Below, piece after piece: positions 41,501-49,821 of a DNA stretch of 64,000 nucleotides (its first letter is position 1; every line of letters begins with the position of its first letter). The position numbers and the translations under genes were made by a program. The notes under the pieces were generated by a model that saw nothing but the letters and a program-made list of their open reading frames with translations, was not told where the DNA came from and searched no databases. Source of the stretch: DATBLE01 sp963837265 (GTDB lineage: Bacteria > Actinomycetota > Thermoleophilia > Gaiellales > Gaiellaceae); NCBI GenBank assembly GCA_963837265.1, contig CAWIMQ010000004.1, forward strand, positions 310,001 to 374,000, written 5' to 3'.

Positions 41501-43041
41501 TGCCGTATCGCTTCGATCTCCACGTCCGCCTGGAGGCGATCGCCGACGTGCACTCGCCGCAGGCCGTCCGTGCCGCGCTCCGTGCCGAGGTGCACGATCC
41601 GGCGTGGCTCCTCGGCCGGCAATGGCAACGTGGCGAGCACCGCGGCCGCGACGCGGCCTCGCCCGCGCTCGTCCACCTCACGGTCACGGAGACCGCCGTC
41701 TCCGGCCGCTCCAGCGCACCGGAGGACGACCCGCGGATCACGCCGCCGGAGGCGATCATCGAGTCGGAGCCCGAGCAGTGGTGGACGGTCGGGCGGCGAG
41801 TGCGCGTCGGTCGGGCGCTTCGAAGCGCCGTTCCGGCGGCGAGGCGCAAGGACCCGGCGCTACAGCTCGCCGGGCTGGGGGCGCCGTACGACCCGCTGAA
41901 CGGCCGGGCCCTCGACGGGCTCGCGCTCTACCGGGCACGGGCGTCGCTGGGCCTGACCGCCGCCCAGTTCACGGCCCAGGGCGTCCCGGCCGCCGAGCCG
42001 GCCGACGACTGGCAGCCCTCCGAGCTCGCCTACTCGGCGACCTTCGCCGCCGGGCCGACCACCCTGACCGTCCCCCGCCACGACGGCGGCGACGTCGACT
42101 GGTACTCGGCCACGGCCACCGGGCCGGGCCCGCCGGCGCCGTCGCCTCCCGTCGAGCGCACGAGCTATCCCACCCGCGTCGCCTACGACGGCTCGCCGCA
42201 CCCGCGCTGGTGGCAGATCGAAGATCGCCGCTTCGACCCGGGTGCCGTCGCCCCGCATCGCACGCAGCTCGCGTCGCTGATGCTGATCCAGGTCACGGCG
42301 TCGCACGGCGACGACTGGTTCACGGCGCCGCTGGTCAGCCCGTCGGGCACGCTCGTTGCGGTGACGAGGATGCAGGTCGAGGACGTGATGGGCCTGACCA
42401 CGACGAGCAAGCCGGCCGACGGCTGGTCGCTGTTCCACGTCGGCGGACGGGGGCCGAACGAGCTCCTGGTCTGGCCGACGGTCTCCAACCCGCTGACGGG
42501 CACGACCGCGCTCGACGAGGTGCTGCTCGGCGTGGACGAGGACGCCAACGTCCTGTGGGCGGTCGAGCGGCGCGTCGACGGCGTCGAGCTCGCCGAGCCG
42601 GACGAGCCCGTCGAGCCGGCCCCCGCCGAGCCTCCCGCCGGCCAGGTCGTCGTCACCGGCGCCCGGCGCTACCGCTACCTGCCCGCGACGAGCGTCCCCA
42701 GGCTGTGGCACCCGTACGTGCCCTCCGACGCCGGCAACGCCCGCCGCTTCACCCAGGCGCGACTGGCCGACTTCGGCGCGCGGCCGGTGGCACCTCTTCC
42801 AGGCCCGACCAGCCGCCTCCTGCGCGACCCGGCCGCCGGGCCCGCCGATCCGGCCCACCAGATCCTGCCTGGCGCCGTGCCCCGTGCCGGCGTGCGCCTC
42901 GACCGCCGCCACGTCCTCGGACGCCGCACCGACGGCCAGCCGGTGCTGTGGGTCCAGCGCCGCCGTGCCCCGCTCTTCGCGCCGCCCGTGTCCGCGCTTC
43001 GCCTCGACGTCCTCGAGCAGGTCCCCGAGATCCGGCCGTGA
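41500..43041 (+). CDS. Hypothetical protein of the giant-protein operon (513 aa)
   Basis: The 513-residue product starts at ATG 41500, overlapping the previous stop. Near residue 33 it contains PAWLLGRQWQRGEHRGRDAAS, a highly distinctive motif that I recall from uncharacterised proteins accompanying the LETRF-type proteins. Later it has DWFTAPLVSPSGTLVAVTRMQVEDVMG, a beta-rich core. No export signal or enzyme motif is seen. It is the last gene before a strong terminator at 43091. Confidence 0.72.
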   Translation: MPYRFDLHVRLEAIADVHSPQAVRAALRAEVHDPAWLLGRQWQRGEHRGRDAASPALVHLTVTETAVSGRSSAPEDDPRITPPEAIIESEPEQWWTVGRRVRVGRALRSAVPAARRKDPALQLAGLGAPYDPLNGRALDGLALYRARASLGLTAAQFTAQGVPAAEPADDWQPSELAYSATFAAGPTTLTVPRHDGGDVDWYSATATGPGPPAPSPPVERTSYPTRVAYDGSPHPRWWQIEDRRFDPGAVAPHRTQLASLMLIQVTASHGDDWFTAPLVSPSGTLVAVTRMQVEDVMGLTTTSKPADGWSLFHVGGRGPNELLVWPTVSNPLTGTTALDEVLLGVDEDANVLWAVERRVDGVELAEPDEPVEPAPAEPPAGQVVVTGARRYRYLPATSVPRLWHPYVPSDAGNARRFTQARLADFGARPVAPLPGPTSRLLRDPAAGPADPAHQILPGAVPRAGVRLDRRHVLGRRTDGQPVLWVQRRRAPLFAPPVSALRLDVLEQVPEIRP

Positions 43042-43090
43042 CCCGGACGGAGGCCGGGGAGCGACTCCGGACGTCCTGGGGCTCGCCGGC

Positions 43091-43131
43091 CGCCCTCCGG
43101 GAGCTATCGACAACGACGCTCCCGGAGGGCG
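43091..43131. terminator. Two-way terminator hairpin
   Basis: CGCCCTCCGGGAGC (43091-43104) and GCTCCCGGAGGGCG (43118-43131) form a perfect 14-bp stem with a 13-base loop, between the end of the giant-protein operon and the convergent CHRD gene. Confidence 0.8.
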
Positions 43132-43145
43132 AGCCTGCAGGTCCG

Positions 43146-44330
43146 TCAGGTCTTCGTCGTGATCGACTTGCCGGTCCCGGCCTCGAGCACCCACCAGAGC
43201 GCGCCGAAGCCGTTCGAGCCCTGCCCCTTCGAGTCGCCGGGCTGTGCGTCAGGAAGGAAGTTGTAGACCGGAGCGCCGCCGTAGGTCAGCATCGAGGTTC
43301 CGTCCGTTCGCCTGGCCACGCCGAGCAGCGAGGCATCCGCGCCCGCTGCCGCCACCGGCGGGCCGTACGCGAAGGAGGGCGGCCAGAACACGGAGCAGCG
43401 TCCGTAGCACGAGCTCTGCGTGCCCCTGTCTCCCTCCCACCGGTAGAGCGTCCGGCCGCGGTCGTCGACGAGGATGGTGCCGAGGCCGGTCGTGCGGGCG
43501 GCGACGCCCTGCATCGCGTGCCCGACCTGGCCCCGGATCTCGCCGGCCGCGTTCGCGGACGTGTGGACGTTGACGTAGGTCGCGCCGCTCTCGATCGCGG
43601 CGGCGAGCTTGGCGTCGATCGCCTTGCGACCGTGGGCCCCGGACGTGCACGGCCCGCAGAGCGCGAGCGCCACGGGGCCGGCCGCCCCCGCCTTGCCGAG
43701 ATGGACGTGAGCGGCAACGCCGGGACCGCTCAGCCCGCCGAAGTCGAGCGACCAGACGATGAGCGGCCTGGTCCCGATGTCGATCACGATCGCGGAGAAG
43801 GCCCCCTTCGCCGCATCGGGAACACCCTTCGGCGCCGGTGTCTCGGACGTCGCGTCGAGCGCGGCCGCGAGCCCGTGGGACGTTCCGATCTGCCCGCGGA
43901 TCTCGCCGCCGGGGTTCTTCTTCGTGTGAACGTTGACGTACGCGCCGCCGCTCTCGATCGCGGCGGCGACCTTGGCGGTGAGAGGGGCCTTCCCCTGCGC
44001 CCCGGACCGGCAGGGGCCGCAGAGCGTGACGGCGACCGGTCCCACCTGCCCGGGCTTGCCCAGGTGAATGTGAGCCGCCTGGGCCGGCCCGCTCAGGCTG
44101 CCGAAGCTCAACCTCCAGGAGATCGTCTTCGTCCCGCCGGACTGCGTGACGATCGCGCTGAACAGGCCGCCCGCGCCCGGTCGAACGCCTGTCGGCCCGG
44201 GACGTTCTCCACCGTGGCCCAGTGACGCTGCGTACGCGGTGATCTGGTCCCCGGTGGCCGCCTGCGTTGCCGACCCGAGGGTCGAGACCGCAAGGCCGGC
44301 CACGATGAACAGGAACATTGCGCTGCGCAT
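43146..44330 (-). CDS. Secreted CHRD-CHRD protein with C-terminal SLRP-type repeat domain
   Basis: The 394-residue product starts at ATG 44330 after AGGGGGA, with a signal peptide (MFLFIVAGLAVSTLGSATQA). Two CHRD domains follow, each with AAHIHLG/AAHVHLG, a CGPC pair, and YVNVHTKKNPGGEIRGQI-like endings. The C-terminal third has ILVDDRGRTLYRWEGDRG and SSCYGRCSVFWPP, which matches the secreted repeat (PF03640-type) found in actinobacterial lipoproteins. It is probably an exported, metal- or surface-binding protein. Function is unknown. Confidence 0.82.
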   Translation of the reverse strand: MRSAMFLFIVAGLAVSTLGSATQAATGDQITAYAASLGHGGERPGPTGVRPGAGGLFSAIVTQSGGTKTISWRLSFGSLSGPAQAAHIHLGKPGQVGPVAVTLCGPCRSGAQGKAPLTAKVAAAIESGGAYVNVHTKKNPGGEIRGQIGTSHGLAAALDATSETPAPKGVPDAAKGAFSAIVIDIGTRPLIVWSLDFGGLSGPGVAAHVHLGKAGAAGPVALALCGPCTSGAHGRKAIDAKLAAAIESGATYVNVHTSANAAGEIRGQVGHAMQGVAARTTGLGTILVDDRGRTLYRWEGDRGTQSSCYGRCSVFWPPSFAYGPPVAAAGADASLLGVARRTDGTSMLTYGGAPVYNFLPDAQPGDSKGQGSNGFGALWWVLEAGTGKSITTKT

Positions 44331-44463
44331 CCGTCCCCCTCTGTGTCGAATACGGGATGGCCGGGTGTACGGACGCCAGGGCCGACCGGATTGCGGATCG
44401 CCGGGTGACCAGGCCGACGGACGGCCGGGGGGTGGCCTCGACGGCGCTACCCTAGGTCGGCCC

Positions 44464-44552
44464 GGAGAGGTGTCCGAGCGGCCTAAGGAGCGCGACTGGA
44501 AATCGCGTACGTGCCGAAAGGTGCGTCGCGGGTTCAAATCCCGCCCTCTCCG
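44464..44552 (+). tRNA. tRNA-Ser(GGA)
   Basis: Acceptor arms GGAGAGG (44464-44470) and CCTCTCC (44545-44551) pair perfectly, with discriminator G at 44552. Anticodon GGA is at 44498-44500 in a loop closed by CGCGA/TCGCG. The T-arm is GCGGG-TTCAAAT-CCCGC. CCA is not encoded. Confidence 0.95.
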
Positions 44553-44557
44553 TAGAC

Positions 44558-44600
44558 CACGGGGGGAACAGCCGGTTCCCCCCGTGAGCCCCCCTTCCAC
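44558..44600. repeat. Dispersed palindromic repeat, copy 2
   Basis: CACGGGGGGAAC (44558-44569) and GTTCCCCCCGTG (44575-44586) form a 12-bp stem with loop AGCCG. The tail GAGCCCCCCTTCC follows, as in the other copies. It begins six bases after tRNA-Ser(GGA). Confidence 0.78.
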
Positions 44601-44658
44601 TACAGACCTTCGTGACCGTGCTGTGCCGCGGCCGCGCATGTCGGCCGCGGCGACGGGA

Positions 44659-44850
44659 TCAGCGCGGGCCGCTCGGCGGTGGGATGGCGAGGCCGCGGCA
44701 GATCTTTCTTGCCAGTCCGAAGTCGATCTCGCGGTGACGCACTACGGACCGAGCGCCGCCGGGTCCAGCCCAGCGAGTGTGATTGCCGCCCTCGTCGATC
44801 TCGCGGCAACCATGGCCGTGCAGATGACGCTCCAGGTCACGGCGCTTCAC
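44659..44850 (-). CDS. hicA: HicA-family mRNA interferase toxin
   Basis: The 63-residue product starts at GTG 44850. The sequence MKRRDLERHLHGHGCREIDEG, then GNHTRW, then RSVVRHREIDFG, LARKICRGLAIPP is a textbook HicA: a double-stranded RNA-binding-like fold with the catalytic histidine at position 24. Free HicA cleaves mRNA and stops growth. Its start overlaps the stop of the hicB remnant (GTGA), the usual antitoxin-first order, but the antitoxin gene lacks its 5' end. Confidence 0.88.
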   Translation of the reverse strand: MKRRDLERHLHGHGCREIDEGGNHTRWAGPGGARSVVRHREIDFGLARKICRGLAIPPPSGPR

Positions 44851-45030
44851 GCCGCAATCGTCAAATGCAGCTGCTCGCGCTCGCGCTGATCGTCATCGTC
44901 GGCCGGCTCGGGCGAGAGCATCAGCCGTAGCGCGTCGATCACGTTCGCGCGCGCCTCCTCGCGGGTCTTGCCCTGGCTGTGGACGCCCGTGACTTCGGGG
45001 ATCGAGGCGACGATCCTTTGTCGAGGACGC
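44847..45030 (-). pseudogene. HicB antitoxin remnant, 5' end missing
   Basis: Upstream of hicA the frame reads IVASIPEVTGVHSQGKTREEA and then RANVIDALRLMLSPEPADDDD, the core of a HicB antitoxin (partial RNase H fold with the SQGKTREEA motif). The first strand that normally precedes the IASVPEL-like segment is absent. The frame runs back into repeat sequence and reaches a TAA at about 45117 with no ATG, GTG or TTG. Expression would need a CTG or other rare start. It may give a partial antitoxin or none. Confidence 0.72.
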
Positions 45031-45115
45031 GCGGAGTTTCCCTCCGCGGGAGGCCCCCCTTCATCACATTCCTGCGCTCGCTCGCTGCGCTCGCGTCGCC
45101 CTGCCGGCAGCGAGC
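45031..45115. repeat. Dispersed palindromic repeat, right half (copy 3)
   Basis: GTTTCCCTCCGC, then GGAGGCCCCCCTTC, then GCGCTCGCTCGCTGCGCTCGC and TCGCCCTGCCGGCAGCGAG match the right arm and tail of the copies at 28488 and 63225. The left arm is missing. It lies exactly between two 5'-truncated toxin-antitoxin genes. Confidence 0.65.
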
Positions 45116-45117
45116 GT

Positions 45118-45405
45118 TACTGGACGGCGGTGTTGGTCGAGACAGAGGCTCTCGCTCGCCGTCGCCTCGGCGCCGGCGTCGCCCGCCGACTCCTCGAGGA
45201 CGTCGCACCGATTCTGGAGATCGCCTGGGTCGACGCCGCGTTGCACGAGGCCGCCGTGACAGCGCATCTACGCTCGCTGCGGCGGCGTTCCTCACTCGTC
45301 GACCACGTCAGCTTCGAGTTCATGCGCCGGAGAGGAATACGCTCCGCACTCGCCCTCGATCGCGACTTCGGCCGCGAAGGATTCGACCTCGTCCTCAGCC
45401 GCTGA
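45118..45405 (+). pseudogene. PIN-domain toxin remnant, 5' end missing
   Basis: The frame ending at 45405 reads AVLVETEALARRRLGAGVARR, EIAWVDAALHEAAVTAHL, SLVDHVSFEFMRRRGIRSAL and ALDRDFGREGFDLV. These match the second half of a VapC-type PIN domain, including its two later acidic residues. The first 40 or so residues, with the first catalytic Asp, are missing; repeat sequence stands in their place. A GTG at 45130 could start a fragment, but it would lack the active site. It is divergent from the hicB remnant. Confidence 0.7.
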
Positions 45406-45536
45406 GGAGCTTCGGGAGTCTCCACCTCGAGCAAGTGCGACAACGCTCGCAAAGCGCCCACTGGCGCCTGCCGGCCGCCGGGAGGCCGGCCGCCCCGGCG
45501 CTTCCCCCTGGCCCTCGGTCTCGGCTGGGCCGATCC

Positions 45537-46955
45537 TCAGGCACCGCCGATCGCCATGTAGCGGTAGATCCGGTTCCCGTGGGAGTCCGACAGCTCGAAC
45601 GAGACCACGTAGTCACGGCCCTTGCGGACGCGCGGAATCGGCGTGCGGATGCGGACGTAGCCGCTGGGCGCAGCTGCCGCCGGAGGGGGCTGCGACGCGG
45701 CGACGAGCTTGCCCCCGAGGTAGGCCTTCACGGTGCTGTAGACCTTCGCACGGGGACCGCCTCGCGCGGCGAACTCGAACGCCGGAACCTCGACGACGGG
45801 GCGCCTGGTGCCGCTGCGCACCGTCACGACCCGGTTCCTCCCGTCCACCAGCCCGGCGAGCACGGGGAAGACCTTCGCCGCCGGCTTCTCCCGGCCGTTC
45901 CGATACAGGACGCCGCTTTGCCACGTGCTCGTCGGGTCGTCCCGGAAGATGAACCAGACGAACATCTGCACGTACGGCATCCTCCGGGCCATCGAGACCG
46001 CCGTCCGCAGGTACGCCGCCTGCTTCGCCGGCGCCACGCCCTTCCGCTCGCCCGGCTTCGTCTGGAAGGCGTACTCGGTGATCCAGATCGGCGTCGACGT
46101 GCGCCCGAACCAGTCGTTCAGATGATCCTCGAACGACGGCAACAGCGGCAGGTTCGCGTTCGGATAGCGCATGCGCTGCCTGGGGCCCGTTCCGAGGGTG
46201 GAGTAGGGATGGTGCGACCAGGCGTCGAACCGGACTCTCGGCCGGGCCCTCGCGAGCAGCTGAGCGAAGACCTGCGGCGCCAGCGTCTCCTGCTTGCCGG
46301 TCGTGCCCAACGGGGAGCGTCGGCCTCGCGGAGCGGTCTCGCCGATTCCGACGAGCGCCTCGGGATTGCCGGCCCTGATCCCGGCGTAGGCCGCCCGGTA
46401 CAGCCGGGCGTAGATGAAGGGCGAGACCGGCTTTCCGTTCTTGCTGTACTGGGGAGTCAGGAAGAGCCCGAGGTTGGGCTCGTTCCAGACGCCGTAGAAC
46501 TGCACGGCCGGGAGGCCTCGATGCTTGCCGTCGTAGCGACTCGCGACGGCGCGGGCGAAGTCGGTCAGATCCTTCGGGTGCGCCGGCGCGACGTTTTCGC
46601 CCTTGCCGCCGTTCGCCCAGCCCGGGGTGCCCCAGATCGTCAGCATCACGGCGATGCCGCGCGTCTCCGCGTTCCGGACGAACTCGTCGAGGTCGGCGAA
46701 GCGGTAGGCACGATCGAACGGGCTCGCCGGGCGCGCGGGCCGTCGCGGCGCCGTTCGCGACCAGTAGACGGTCGTTCGGACGACGGACGCGTCGAACTGC
46801 TGGACGCGGTCGAACGTCGCGCCGCGACCGTGACGCCAGCGCAGGGCAGGATCGTCTTGGAAGCCCATCCACATGTGGTCGGCGGCGCTCGCGGAGGTCG
46901 CGGCGGCGCCCGCTACGAGCAGGCAGACGAGAATCAGGCGAGAGCGAAGAATCAT
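45537..46955 (-). CDS. Secreted GH-A clan glycoside hydrolase-like protein
   Basis: The 472-residue product starts at ATG 46955, seven to ten bases after GGAGGAG, with a signal peptide (LILVCLLVAGAAATSASA). The TIM-barrel motifs are visible: FYGVWNEPN with the likely acid/base Glu159, and IWITEYAF with the likely nucleophile Glu294. This is the pattern of GH5/GH39-like (clan A) enzymes. A C-terminal beta domain of about 110 residues follows. It probably degrades an external beta-glycan; the specificity is unknown. It appears to be monocistronic. Confidence 0.83.
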   Translation of the reverse strand: MILRSRLILVCLLVAGAAATSASAADHMWMGFQDDPALRWRHGRGATFDRVQQFDASVVRTTVYWSRTAPRRPARPASPFDRAYRFADLDEFVRNAETRGIAVMLTIWGTPGWANGGKGENVAPAHPKDLTDFARAVASRYDGKHRGLPAVQFYGVWNEPNLGLFLTPQYSKNGKPVSPFIYARLYRAAYAGIRAGNPEALVGIGETAPRGRRSPLGTTGKQETLAPQVFAQLLARARPRVRFDAWSHHPYSTLGTGPRQRMRYPNANLPLLPSFEDHLNDWFGRTSTPIWITEYAFQTKPGERKGVAPAKQAAYLRTAVSMARRMPYVQMFVWFIFRDDPTSTWQSGVLYRNGREKPAAKVFPVLAGLVDGRNRVVTVRSGTRRPVVEVPAFEFAARGGPRAKVYSTVKAYLGGKLVAASQPPPAAAAPSGYVRIRTPIPRVRKGRDYVVSFELSDSHGNRIYRYMAIGGA

Positions 46956-47114
46956 TGCGCGAGCTCCTCCTTCCGATCTGGGCGACACAGTCGGGCTGCG
47001 GTCGCAACATCTCGAGAGCCGTCACCGGATCGCGCAGTTCTTAACCGTCGGCGATCATCTCGAGCAGCGCCGACAACGTTCATAACGGTCTCCGGCGCCT
47101 CCAGCAGACAGTGA

Positions 47115-47131
47115 CAGTCACTCGGTGACTG
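47115..47131. terminator. Short hairpin after the acetamidase gene
   Basis: CAGTCAC-TCG-GTGACTG is a 7-bp perfect stem with a 3-base loop, about 57 bases past the stop of the minus-strand operon. There is no T-run. Confidence 0.45.
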
Positions 47132-47187
47132 CCCCTGATCGCGGCACGGCCCGCCCGGCTCCCGCTCGCCCCGGTCGCGGGGTCGAC

Positions 47188-48102
47188 CTACGCGAACGGG
47201 CGCGGGGTCGCGCTCACCTTGGGCACGACGACGCGGGCGATCGTCGAGAAGGGAGACGGCCGGCAGGCCTGGCAGACGCCGACGTCGCAGGCGACGGAGA
47301 GGAAGACGAACGCCTCTTCGATGGTGAGCCGCCATTGGTCGACGAGCAGCCGCGCAGCCTCCTCGGTCGCGAGCCGGAGCGCTTCCATGAAGTCGGCGCC
47401 GGCCGTGGCGTGGGCGACCCAGCGGTCCGGCAGCTCCGTGACCGGCCAGGTCGCCTGCTTCCCCTTCAGGACGTCGAAGCGCGCGACGACCTCGCCGGCG
47501 ATCTCGACGCCGGTGCCGCAGATCTCGCCGTCGCCCATCGACGCGTGCATGTCGCCGACGGCGAACATCCCGCCGGGCTGGCGGACGGGGAAGTAGAGCG
47601 TGGCCCCGGGGCCGTGCAGGTGGTCGTCGAGGTTTCCCCCGTGACGGCCCGCCCACCCGTTCGCCACCGTCTCGCCGTCGGTCGCGACGCCCACGACGCC
47701 GACCATCGGCCGGAGCGGGAACGACAGCCGCTCGTTCATGTGGACGGTGCCGCCCTCGACGCGGAACGCTTTCGTGACGGGCGAGGAGACCGCCTCGATC
47801 AGCTGTCCGAACCCGGGGATGATCGTCGCGAACCCCTGCTCGGCCGGCCTGACCTCGAGGAGCTCGACGACGAGCGAGTCGCCGGGCTCGGCTCCCCGGA
47901 CCGCGACAGGCCCGGTGGCGCCGTTGACACGGTCGAAGTCGATCTCGGTGACGAGATCGTCCTCGGAGGCGATCTGCCCGGTGAAGCAGTCGTTCGTCTC
48001 GAACCGGACGACCGTGCCGGGATCGACCTCGAGCACCGATTCCATCTCGGGGCCGAAACCCCAGACGACCTGATCGCGAGGGACGACGCGATCCGTCAAC
48101 AC
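47188..48102 (-). CDS. Acetamidase/formamidase-family amidohydrolase
   Basis: The 304-residue product matches the acetamidase/formamidase family: WGFGPEMESVLEVDPGTVVRFE, TNDCFTGQI, PVAVRGAEPGDSLVVE, GGNLDDHLHGPGATLYFPV and the metal-binding GDMHASMGDGEICGTGVE. These enzymes release ammonia from short amides. The best start is GTG 48102, five bases after AGGAGG; a GTG two codons earlier would lie inside that site. It is the last gene of the dipeptide-transport operon, ten bases after gamma-glutamyltransferase. Confidence 0.87.
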   Translation of the reverse strand: MLTDRVVPRDQVVWGFGPEMESVLEVDPGTVVRFETNDCFTGQIASEDDLVTEIDFDRVNGATGPVAVRGAEPGDSLVVELLEVRPAEQGFATIIPGFGQLIEAVSSPVTKAFRVEGGTVHMNERLSFPLRPMVGVVGVATDGETVANGWAGRHGGNLDDHLHGPGATLYFPVRQPGGMFAVGDMHASMGDGEICGTGVEIAGEVVARFDVLKGKQATWPVTELPDRWVAHATAGADFMEALRLATEEAARLLVDQWRLTIEEAFVFLSVACDVGVCQACRPSPFSTIARVVVPKVSATPRPFA

Positions 48103-48111
48103 GACCACCTC

Positions 48112-49821
48112 CTAGCGGCCGACCGCATACCCCTGCATTCCACGCGGATTCGCCCCCGCAACGAGGACGCCGTCGCGTTCCCGCCCGACACAGCTGACGC
48201 GGCCGAGCGACCAATCCGGTGCGAGCTCGACGACGTGTCCACGCCGCCGCAGGTCCTCGACGACGCCGGGAGCGAAGCGCGACTCCAGCTCGAGCTGCCC
48301 CGGCGCCGCCTCCCGGGGGTAGAAGGAGCTCGGGAAGTGGTTGGTGTGGAAGCAGGGGGCGTCGATCGCCTGCTGCAGATTCATCCCGAAGACGACGTGG
48401 TTGAGAAACGCGACGAGCGTCCACTGGTCCTGCTGGTCTCCGCCGGGAGTGCCGAACGCGAGGTACGGCTCGCCGTCGCGCAACGCGAGCGACGGCGAGA
48501 GGGTCGTGCGCGGGCGCTTGCCCGGGACGAGGGCGTTCGGATGGTCGGGATCGAGCCAGAACATCTGCGCGCGCGTTCCCAGCGGGAACCCCAGCCCGGC
48601 GATCACGGGAGAGGACTGGAGCCAGCCGCCGGAAGGAGTCGCCGAGAGCAGATTCCCGTGGCGGTCGGCCACGTCGAGATGCACGGTGTCGCCGCGTGTC
48701 GGCTCGCCCGCGCCGGCCAGGCGAGGCGAAGCACCCGGCAGCCGCGGCAGTCTCCCTTCCGCGCCGGGCCGGAGATCGAGGGAGGCGTCCGCGCCGACGA
48801 GCCGCCGCCGCTCGTCGGCATAGGCACGGGAGAGCAGACGCTCGACCGGGACCGAGACGAAGTCGGGATCGCCGTAGAACGCCTCCCGGTCGGCGAACGC
48901 GAGCTTCGCGCACTCCGTCACGGTGTGGACGTATTCGGCAGAGCCGGGGCCCATCCCCTCGAGCTCGAAGCCTTCGAGCAGGGCGAGCTGCTGGAGGAAG
49001 ACCGGCGCCTGGCTCCAGGTGCCGGCCTTGCACACCGTCGTGCCCTGGAAGTCGAACGTCAACGGCGCCTCCAGCCGCGGGCTCCAGCCGGCGAGGTCGC
49101 CGCCGGCCAGCAGCCCGCCGTGCTCGGCCGAGAAGCGGTCGACGGCGCCGGCGACGGGCCCGCGGTACCAGGCGTCGTCGGCGCGGTCGATCTCGGCCTC
49201 GCGCGATCCGCCCCGCGAGCTCTCGGCGATCCGCCGGTAGGTCGCGGCGAGCTCCGGGTTCCGGAACAGCCGCCCCGCCCGCGGCGGGGGCAGGTACAGC
49301 CGGGCGGACGCGGGCCACTCGCGGAGCTGCTCCTCGACGGCCTCGATCGTCCGGACGATCCCGGGCACGACCGGGAACCCGGACTCGGCGTAGCCGATCG
49401 CAGGCTCGAGCACGTCTGCCAGGCGCCACGTGCCGAAGTCGCGAAGCAGGCGCAACCAGCCGCCGAAAGCACCGGGCACGCAGGCGGCGAGCAGGCCCGT
49501 GCCGGGGATCAGCTCGTGGCCCAGCGCGCGGAAGCGCTCGATCGTCGCCGCAGCCGGCGCGGGCCCCTGGGCGCAGAGCACGAGCGCCTCGCCACGATCG
49601 GCGCTCCAGAAGATCGCCGGCAGGTCGCCCCCCGGCCCGTTCAGGTGGGGCTCGACGACCTGAAGCACGAAGCCGGCCGTGACCGCCGCGTCGAACGCGT
49701 TGCCTCCTCGCTCGAGCACCGACATCCCGGCGGCGGAGGCGAGCCAGTGCGTCGAGGCAACCATCCCGAAGGTCCCCCGCAGCTCGGGTCGCGTGGTGAA
49801 GGTCTCCGGCGCGCGACTCAC
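48112..49821 (-). CDS. Gamma-glutamyltransferase-family protein
   Basis: The 569-residue Ntn-hydrolase precursor has the N-terminal GMVASTHWLASAAGMSVLERGGNAFDAAV, the GGDLPAIFW-type oxyanion region and the autoprocessing threonine in TRGDTVHLDV (Thr379), followed by the small-subunit motifs SGGWLQSSP and GTPGGDQQDQW. It would cleave gamma-glutamyl bonds. No signal peptide is visible, so it acts in the cytoplasm on imported peptides. The GTG start overlaps the stop of the upstream ATPase gene, placing it in the transporter operon. Confidence 0.9.
   Translation of the reverse strand: MSRAPETFTTRPELRGTFGMVASTHWLASAAGMSVLERGGNAFDAAVTAGFVLQVVEPHLNGPGGDLPAIFWSADRGEALVLCAQGPAPAAATIERFRALGHELIPGTGLLAACVPGAFGGWLRLLRDFGTWRLADVLEPAIGYAESGFPVVPGIVRTIEAVEEQLREWPASARLYLPPPRAGRLFRNPELAATYRRIAESSRGGSREAEIDRADDAWYRGPVAGAVDRFSAEHGGLLAGGDLAGWSPRLEAPLTFDFQGTTVCKAGTWSQAPVFLQQLALLEGFELEGMGPGSAEYVHTVTECAKLAFADREAFYGDPDFVSVPVERLLSRAYADERRRLVGADASLDLRPGAEGRLPRLPGASPRLAGAGEPTRGDTVHLDVADRHGNLLSATPSGGWLQSSPVIAGLGFPLGTRAQMFWLDPDHPNALVPGKRPRTTLSPSLALRDGEPYLAFGTPGGDQQDQWTLVAFLNHVVFGMNLQQAIDAPCFHTNHFPSSFYPREAAPGQLELESRFAPGVVEDLRRRGHVVELAPDWSLGRVSCVGRERDGVLVAGANPRGMQGYAVGR

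Noticed and set aside
28776..43041. The giant-protein operon as a contractile injection system
   Set aside because: No sheath, tube, baseplate or AAA+ disassembly gene is recognisable.
28278..44552. The giant-protein region as an integrative element bounded by tRNA genes
   Set aside because: No integrase, excisionase or plasmid gene is present, and no long direct repeat of a tRNA 3' end was found; the tRNA T-arms share only common sequence.
44968..45405. A full-length PIN protein starting near 44968
   Set aside because: The first 50 codons are repeat sequence and antisense to hicB; PIN similarity begins only near 45120 and the first catalytic Asp is missing.
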